Of a stretch of DNA of 36,287 bases, positions 30,504 through 36,287 are shown in pieces. Below the pieces are notes generated by a model, which saw nothing but the letters and a program-made list of their open reading frames with translations, was not told the DNA's origin and searched no databases. The translations under genes and the position numbers were made by a program. Within the stretch, counting starts at the first letter, position 1. Each line of letters opens with the position of its first letter. This DNA comes from Phoronis australis (lineage: Eukaryota; Phoronida; Phoronidae): positions 258,765 to 295,051 of the forward strand of contig NMRA01000525.1 in the NCBI GenBank assembly GCA_002633005.1. Direction: 5' to 3'.

Positions 30504-30557
30504 GGCATCTGATTGGTCTGTAAGCCAGAAGTTGCCATCGAGAACCAATCAGATGCC
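30504..30557. promoter_or_regulatory. Perfect 14 bp inverted repeat containing paired CCAAT boxes
   Basis: GGCATCTGATTGGT (30504-30517) and ACCAATCAGATGCC (30544-30557) are exact inverted repeats around a 26 bp spacer, giving two opposed CCAAT cores. It lies ~0.8 kb upstream of ZIP exon 1. NF-Y-type binding or a transcribed hairpin are both possible; neither is shown. Confidence 0.4.
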
Positions 30558-30734
30558 GTAGCCATTTAAACTAGCGAAGTCGATCAAGACATTATGCCTC
30601 AATGGGAAGACTGATCATCACTCATCTCCAGACTGAAGTTTCCAATCTTGATTTAAGTATCGAAGTATGGAGTAGCGTCAAACTTTCAACTGCATTTTGT
30701 AAAATGCTGAAGTAAACTAGAAACCGAAAAAGAC

Positions 30735-30989
30735 AAGGGGCCTGTTACAAGAACACTGACTTAGCAAAGACAATTTATCTTAAATCTAAGATAATTCTAA
30801 GATAAAACTTCAATTTGTCTTACGTCCGTTCCAAGAAATTGATCTTAAGTTAGAATTAAGTTTTTGACTTACGTTTTACCTTAAGTGCGATTAACTTACC
30901 CGATGTGGAAGTTTCAAAGTTTGATATGAATCTTGGACATAAGTAAATAACAAAGAAACGCAAGTCAGTTTGTTGGAATGAGCCCAAGG
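30735..30989. mobile_element. ~250 bp MITE with imperfect TIRs
   Basis: GGCCTGTTACAAGAACACTG at the left corresponds to the reverse complement of CAGTTTGTTGGAATGAGCC at the right, with small gaps; CAAGG flanks both ends (30735-30739, 30985-30989) as a possible 5 bp target duplication. The interior is rich in TTATCTTAAATCTAAGATAA-type self-complementary stretches. Confidence 0.6.
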
Positions 30990-30999
30990 TTACATTGTT

Positions 31000-32070
31000 T
31001 GCTGAAATTGGTAAAAAATACTACAGTGACTAGTCCTCATGTAAGTCTAGGAAACTTAAGCAATGAGGATGCACTGAATTCTATAATTCTGCAAAGTTTT
31101 GGTAAAATAATGTCACGCTTTCAAACTATTAATCTACGGTGTACTATGAATAACAAAACTTACTCAATTTGCCAACAAACACCAAACGGTCCAACCTAAA
31201 GAATTACAAGACTTTCTTTGCAATAAACTACTTTTATACTATGAGCACACACAATAACAGTTTACTTTTATAACAATCTGTGGGTACCATGAACTCTAAC
31301 CATATTTTTCAGGGTACAACAGTACCTGAAGGCATTGGGTTCGGCTATTCAAAGGTCATAAGAGGCATATTCAGCAAGTGGCCTTTATCGCCAGGATTTT
31401 GATTCATGGCTTAACTGACCAACCAGAAAGCAGCATTCTCAACACAACTTTGTTTCCATTACTCACGAGTTCCAAATAGCCGTATCTACACGTATCTACT
31501 CGTTTTCTGGTCTATATGACGCTTATTCGGGTGTATACGTTTATTAATTTTCTAACCTTTTTCCACTCTCCACGATTATTTGATTCAGCAAGATCTTAAT
31601 TTTTGTTTCATTCATTACAAATTCGATACTCCAAAACTTAGCTACTGACACTGGGTATCGTACCTTAGTTGTAAGACGGGGTTAATTTGCTCTTAATTTG
31701 CTCTAAACATCTAGAGCACGAGACACTCGGTTCAGATTTCGTAATTTAGAAGAGATATATAGGACTCCGCGTTACACACAGAATTCACATGTCATACACA
31801 TTAAAAGATTTTATTCGCTAAAATATACAACTGTACGTTTCAAAGCGTAAAATAGTCGGACTCCCAAGCAACGGTTTACGCAGCGCCTGTCTGCAGGACA
31901 GCCAGAATGTTATTTTGGACGGGTTCGACGGGATCGGTCAGACTTAAGAAAGTGTTGGCAAAATTTAAAAAGCTTGAAATGATGACCACTTCTCTTAATA
32001 TTAACAGCTGGTCGGCATCCCTATCCTACCACCCCTGCACAGTAGGTATACATTATGCCATAGATATATC
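31000..32070. other. Upstream region, nothing recognised
   Basis: No tandem repeat, TIR pair or credible ORF. Could contain an unrecognised 5' non-coding exon of the ZIP gene, which sequence inspection cannot show. Confidence 0.4.
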
Positions 32071-32080
32071 TACATGCATA

Positions 32081-33565
32081 CTGTATTTGTCCAAATAAGC
32101 GCCCATGCCCCTATAAGCGCCCCCCACGCATTTTCATACTTCGCTGAAATAAGTGCCCACCCCACAAACGTGTACATGCGGAAAATGTCTTACCTGCAGT
32201 CATAAAAGTCTACAGTAATGGTCTTCAATTTATCAACAAGATCTGACAGTCCTTAAAAATATCATTGTGCACCGAATTTCTCGACCACTACTAAGACAGT
32301 AGACTCGCTGTTATGTCAGCATTTAGCCGTGACTCTACACTTCAAACTCCCGCCGTGCTTCTAAAAAAAACGCCAAAATTTTGCTGATCTCCGACAAAAG
32401 TGTCCAACTATGGTCTGGTCTTTCAGAACAGACACAGCTGGAAACAGGATTCCAAATTTCTTTGAGCACGTGAAAACCGCGGATCGACCACTGGTACTCA
32501 AAGTGTGCCATTCAGCTGACGACTGTCTCACAAATAAGAGCTCGTGGCCAGGAAGCGCGTGCTACATACCTGTCACGTGTCATTGCAGACATTAGTCTTC
32601 AGGAACTATTCATGAAACAATGTGTAGTATAGCATTGGCAAGAAATAAATATTGGCACTAATTTCAGAAAGTTTCTAATGCTCTAAAAATTGTTGCGTTA
32701 TTTTTAAGAGGCGTTGATTTGATAATCACTTTTTTAATTTATTCAACATTGGAGTTTTTAAAGTCAAATAACTGATAAAATGCCCCACTGACAGCGAACA
32801 CCTGAGCACCCTCACACCCGACTCTCCCGGATAATAACTGTCAGACTCTAATACATCTAGTCATCCAGTTACTCAATGACATTCGGCCTTAGCGAGACAA
32901 TTCTCACACGGTTTAACAGTAGATGAGACAAGCAAGTGCTAAATAAAACATATTCTGTGTTAGTGCTTGTGTTATTTCTTTAGTTACAATGCACACCTAG
33001 ATCGTTACATTGCGTTTCTTCCAGGAAATGAAAACTGGCGACATGCACGCGCTTGCTCACTCACACGCGCACAAGATTTTAAAAACAACGACATGTGCGT
33101 TCGTTCAGAGATTTTTCTCGAGTAGCGGGATAGGATCTTGCAAAGATTTTGACCTATCATGCTCTTAATATTGACTCTGCAGGAACTTAAAATCTTAGGG
33201 ACCCTATTTGGAAAACTTAAGTGAGGACTTCAGGTAATTTGTCATGTCAAAACTGCATTTTTATTCAAGTTGCCATATCGACGATCGCGAGGCAGCGACG
33301 CATCAGCGGTTTTTCGCCATTGGATTTCAGCACAACTTTTCTATTAAATGATCGTAATCTTAACAACCAAATTTGACAGCAATGTACGACAGTTTTGTAG
33401 AAAGTCTGCCATAGGCTACAGATATATCTACATAGCGTAAATTTGATGAATCCTAGCTTTCAATTTCATCCATTTCCGAGACTGGGTTTCAAACGCCTTA
33501 GGTTACAATAAGCCTCCCGAAACGATTTTTTCTAAGCGCCTGGGCGCTTATTAGGGCAAATACAG
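32081..33565. mobile_element. 1.49 kb TIR element flanked by TA
   Basis: CTGTATTTGTCCAAATAAGC (32081) with five more bases, and TGGGCGCTTATTAGGGCAAA (33541) to CAG, form 25 bp inverted repeats with two mismatches (23/25). TA flanks both sides (32079-32080, 33566-33567). A second ATAAGCGCCC phrase lies just inside the left end (32113). TA flanks suggest a Tc1/mariner-type or similar mechanism. No transposase frame; the longest open stretch (32410-32595) is unrecognised, so it is non-autonomous or decayed. Confidence 0.75.
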
Positions 33566-33569
33566 TATA

Positions 33570-35800
33570 CATACCAGGAAGGCATTACAAGTAAGGTACA
33601 AATAGCTAAACCGCTGTTTCAAATCTCCTTCCCCAGACTAATTACAGAAATAGCTTCACATTAAACAGAAAACAATTGGTGTCATCAATGGTGGTAATGT
33701 TTTCCTGATTTAGTTAAGCACACATCAGGAATTTTTGTCCCACTGGTCGCAAATTGGTCGACATCCGGTCGTCAAGCTGAGCATCAAACCAGCAACCGTC
33801 TACAACGAGTCGTCAGCTGAATTGCCTCAGCAGTCAGCACTTGGGTCGACAAACTGGTCGTCTAGCTCAGATGCATATCCTAAGTTGGCAATTACCATGA
33901 ACTTCAGCCACACAAACATCTAACTGTTTAGTTGTTCGTTCTCGTTCGCCACTCAAGTTTTGACCCCAGTTTATCAACTTTTGCTCGACTATTTAATCAC
34001 AGAAGACTGAATAAACTAAGGAATTGTGTGAAATTACACCAAAGCAAAATTGATGTTCATGCAGAATTACCAACGACGTGGTAAAATCAAATGTTAAATG
34101 ATATCGCGGAAAAATGATTTCTACCTCTAGCTATAAGGCATATTTTTACACATAACAATCAAGAACCACTTAAATTTTTGATTACCACTTTATCACATAT
34201 TCCCATTTGCCCAATGAAAACCATTTTGCTGTGTATCATTTGTAAAAATGCTGGTGATAGAAAAGCATTTATTTTGGGAGACACATCAACAATAGGTTGA
34301 TCACTATCCCAGATTTTAACGTCATCGATGCATGAAAACGATGAGCGCAAAATTAGGATCAGTAGTAGCACAAGCCCTGATGCATCATTATTCAGAGTTA
34401 GATGTCAATTTTGGAATTTGTAAAAATTGTAGCCATATTATCTTTTAAGTTAAAGCCTTCTCAGCCGTTCGTATTAAGAACACAATACTGGGTGTTTCCC
34501 TTCTTTACACCACGGGTTAATATTCTGAAAATAAAATCTTCGGAGAAACGGTCCTTTGGCGTTAAAACTCTACCACCCTAAAGAAAAAATTTTCATGGCG
34601 TAATAAATGCGTTTCCATGGATGGTGTTGAAAATAATTTGTTAGCCAGCTTAATACATAGTTCACTGTTTCCCCTGGGTTTTGCAAGGAGCGTGGTGGTG
34701 AATGGCCAAAACGGGGTGCAAAGCCCGTTGCCGCAAGCGAATATTAGAAATGGGATCCCCTTATTAGATGTAATTGGGTGCAGTTTGCTCATCATACACA
34801 ACATAGACAAGACTTTAACCCAAGCATCATGTAGTAGAAGTATCACTTCGCAAGACAATTTGGCAATGAATTGTCCAGCATAGTGTGATCTCTGTCGTAC
34901 TTGAGTACAAAAAACATGCACACACCCAGCCTTCGATATGAGGGGGGGGCTCGAATTCCCGAAGTTGTGGACCATTTGCTAACAAAAGAGCAGGCGAACT
35001 AAAAAAAATAAAACGGTAGCACCTCTGTGAATTGCGACTTTGCGCTTATTTACTGGACTTTTGTCTCATTTTCTCAGATCTTTTGTCTCTCGGGGACGGA
35101 CCTTTTGGCCCACTTCGCAAATTGGGGGGTCATTCGAGCCTCCCCCTGGGTGCGCGCATGAAAAACAGTGTTAAAATTCAGTTATCCACGAAGTGACAAA
35201 CATAGAACAAAAATATTTGAACTATGTAGACGTTATAATCTAATTCGTGTAACGAAACTTCCGTTGATACCGTCTTGCTAAACATAAATCAGTGATAGTG
35301 GATTGGCGTTGGCCGGCGTAGCAGACGATGTAATAATCTAGTCCATGCAGATGAATCTGAGACTGGCTAACTGTCATTCAACACATTCATTTTGGCGCAG
35401 GGCTATGGACGATTAAACAATTGGATGTCACGCCCTGCAGTATAATTCACAATGTCTTTTGTAAACGATAAATACATGAATAATGATAAATACATTGGCG
35501 AGCCCAGGCGCTTTCCCATTTTAGAAAATTTGTATCGAAGTCGTTACCTGGTCCCCGGCTGTATTAAGTATATAAGTCGGATAACCAGGCAGAAACGAGA
35601 TACGAAAGGAGATTGGGGATTGAATGACTGTGTTTAACTGGGGCACAATTAAAGACCCCATTGTAAAATTATTATTTTTCCCTTTCGATCCACAAACAGC
35701 GAAAGGTGCCGTGTGACTTATACGTATTCATAATTACTCGCGATCATTTTTACTAAGCGATTTTTGCGTAGCGGTGAAGTTTCCCTGACGCTTGTGCGAA
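33570..35800. other. Upstream region with TE-like G-rich fragments, no gene
   Basis: AGGGGGGGCTCGAATTCCCG (34941) and GGGGGGTCATTCGAGCCTCC (35125) look like opposing transposon-end fragments. The longest frame (34975-34562, minus, 137 codons) has no recognisable domain and overlaps an equally open plus frame, so it is not called. Confidence 0.4.
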
Positions 35801-35811
35801 TGCCAATATTT

Positions 35812-35832
35812 CCGCCATCTTTAAACGGAAGT
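35812..35832 (+). promoter_or_regulatory. YY1-like plus ETS-like motif cluster
   Basis: CCGCCATCTTT is followed by ACGGAAGT within 21 bp. Both motifs are common near starts of TATA-less metazoan promoters. It lies about 6 kb upstream of ZIP exon 1 and could mark a distal start, but there is no transcript evidence. Confidence 0.3.
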
Positions 35833-35989
35833 AAACAATTTCTGGTACACATGTAGTGCACATCCGGTCCATTAATTGTGCTGAGTTTCAAACCTGTACG
35901 TAAACAAGAGCAACGCAGAGCGTTGAACTGCGCCCACAATTGCACTGTATACGGTATCCTTCTAGGGTTGTTTATTGGTACCAAAAAGT

Positions 35990-36287
35990 GGCCAGTAGAG
36001 GGCATATATGTAGTGTGTTGTACTTTGCAAAATGGAAAGGCATGGTCATTGTCTCCTCAATAGGCTAGGGGCAAAATGTGAGTGATCTTCATAATACAAG
36101 CACATCCTATACATCAGTTGCTTAAAGCACCACAGAAACATAGAAATAAAAACAAATTTACCAACATAGGAGATTAGCACAGCATTAGAATGCCAGAAAC
36201 AAATTTCTACTTGGAACTTTTCCTTCATAGTCACGAAGTAACACAAAGTATACACCTGAAGACCTATGAAAATACAGAGGTCAATGT
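35990..36287 (+). repeat. Fifth module-repeat copy, interrupted, running out of the window
   Basis: GTGGCCAGTAGAGGGCATAT (35989) and GTCATTGTCTCCTCAATAGG match an A-module opening. The A-module end (ACCTATGAAAATACAGAGGT) appears only at 36263, so about 190 bp of unrelated sequence interrupts it. Confidence 0.6.

Noticed and set aside
33044-33050. MTF-1 metal-response elements (TGCACGC at 33044, TGCGCGC at 35151) upstream of the ZIP gene
   Set aside because: Seven-base cores are expected by chance, they lie more than 3 kb from exon 1, and there is no clustering.
34562-34975. 137-codon minus-strand frame
   Set aside because: No recognisable domain, a plus-strand frame of 88 codons overlaps it, and composition looks like translated non-coding DNA.

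Overview
The window is metazoan genomic DNA. It holds one interpretable protein-coding gene, on the minus strand, broken into short exons with GT-AG introns of about 0.5 to 12 kb. The rest is AT-rich and packed with decayed transposable elements, tRNA-derived SINE pieces, minisatellites and a large family of degenerate ~150 bp repeat modules. Gene structure and repeat style suggest a marine invertebrate (deuterostome or lophotrochozoan); I cannot name the species from sequence alone.

The gene is a LIV-1-type ZIP zinc transporter of the SLC39A5/6/10 group. Eight coding exons were rebuilt by hand from splice sites: 29732-29349, 27372-27177, 14824-14655, 13741-13583, 9125-9023, 5315-4788, 4259-4179 and 2208-2021. 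Their phases chain perfectly (0, 1, 0, 0, 1, 1, 1, 0) into 603 uninterrupted codons. These cover a signal peptide, a His-rich lumenal/extracellular region, the PAL-like ectodomain, TM1-TM3, a Cys/His-rich cytosolic loop, TM4 with HNFxDG, TM5 with CHELPHE, TM6 and TM7. The last exon(s), with the LPE-like motif, TM8 and stop codon, lie beyond position 1.

Layout from left to right. 1-2020 is the 3' intron, filled by a higher-order A-B-C repeat array. 2021-5315 holds exons 8-6 with repeat-rich introns. 5316-9022 is a mostly featureless intron with one repeat copy at its right end. 9023-14824 holds exons 5-3, an inverted repeat element, minisatellites, a TIR element with a smaller one nested in it, and a tRNA-like 72-mer. 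14825-27176 is the giant intron 2: a 570 bp duplication, a hAT-like element, the inverted partner of the 9.6 kb element, another A-B-C copy, an in-frame minisatellite and a 1.68 kb TIR element carrying a THAP domain. 27177-29732 holds exons 2 and 1, including a tandem duplication that copies the exon 2 splice acceptor. 29738-36287 is upstream DNA with a MITE, a 1.5 kb TA-flanked TIR element and a few promoter-like motif clusters, but no proven first exon.

The most unusual features are: the repeat modules, many of which begin with a near-consensus CTCF-like core in one orientation; the THAP-bearing TIR element; the duplicated exon 2 acceptor; and the cloverleaf-competent tRNA-Thr-like relic. 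No prokaryotic-type system, CRISPR array or rRNA was seen.
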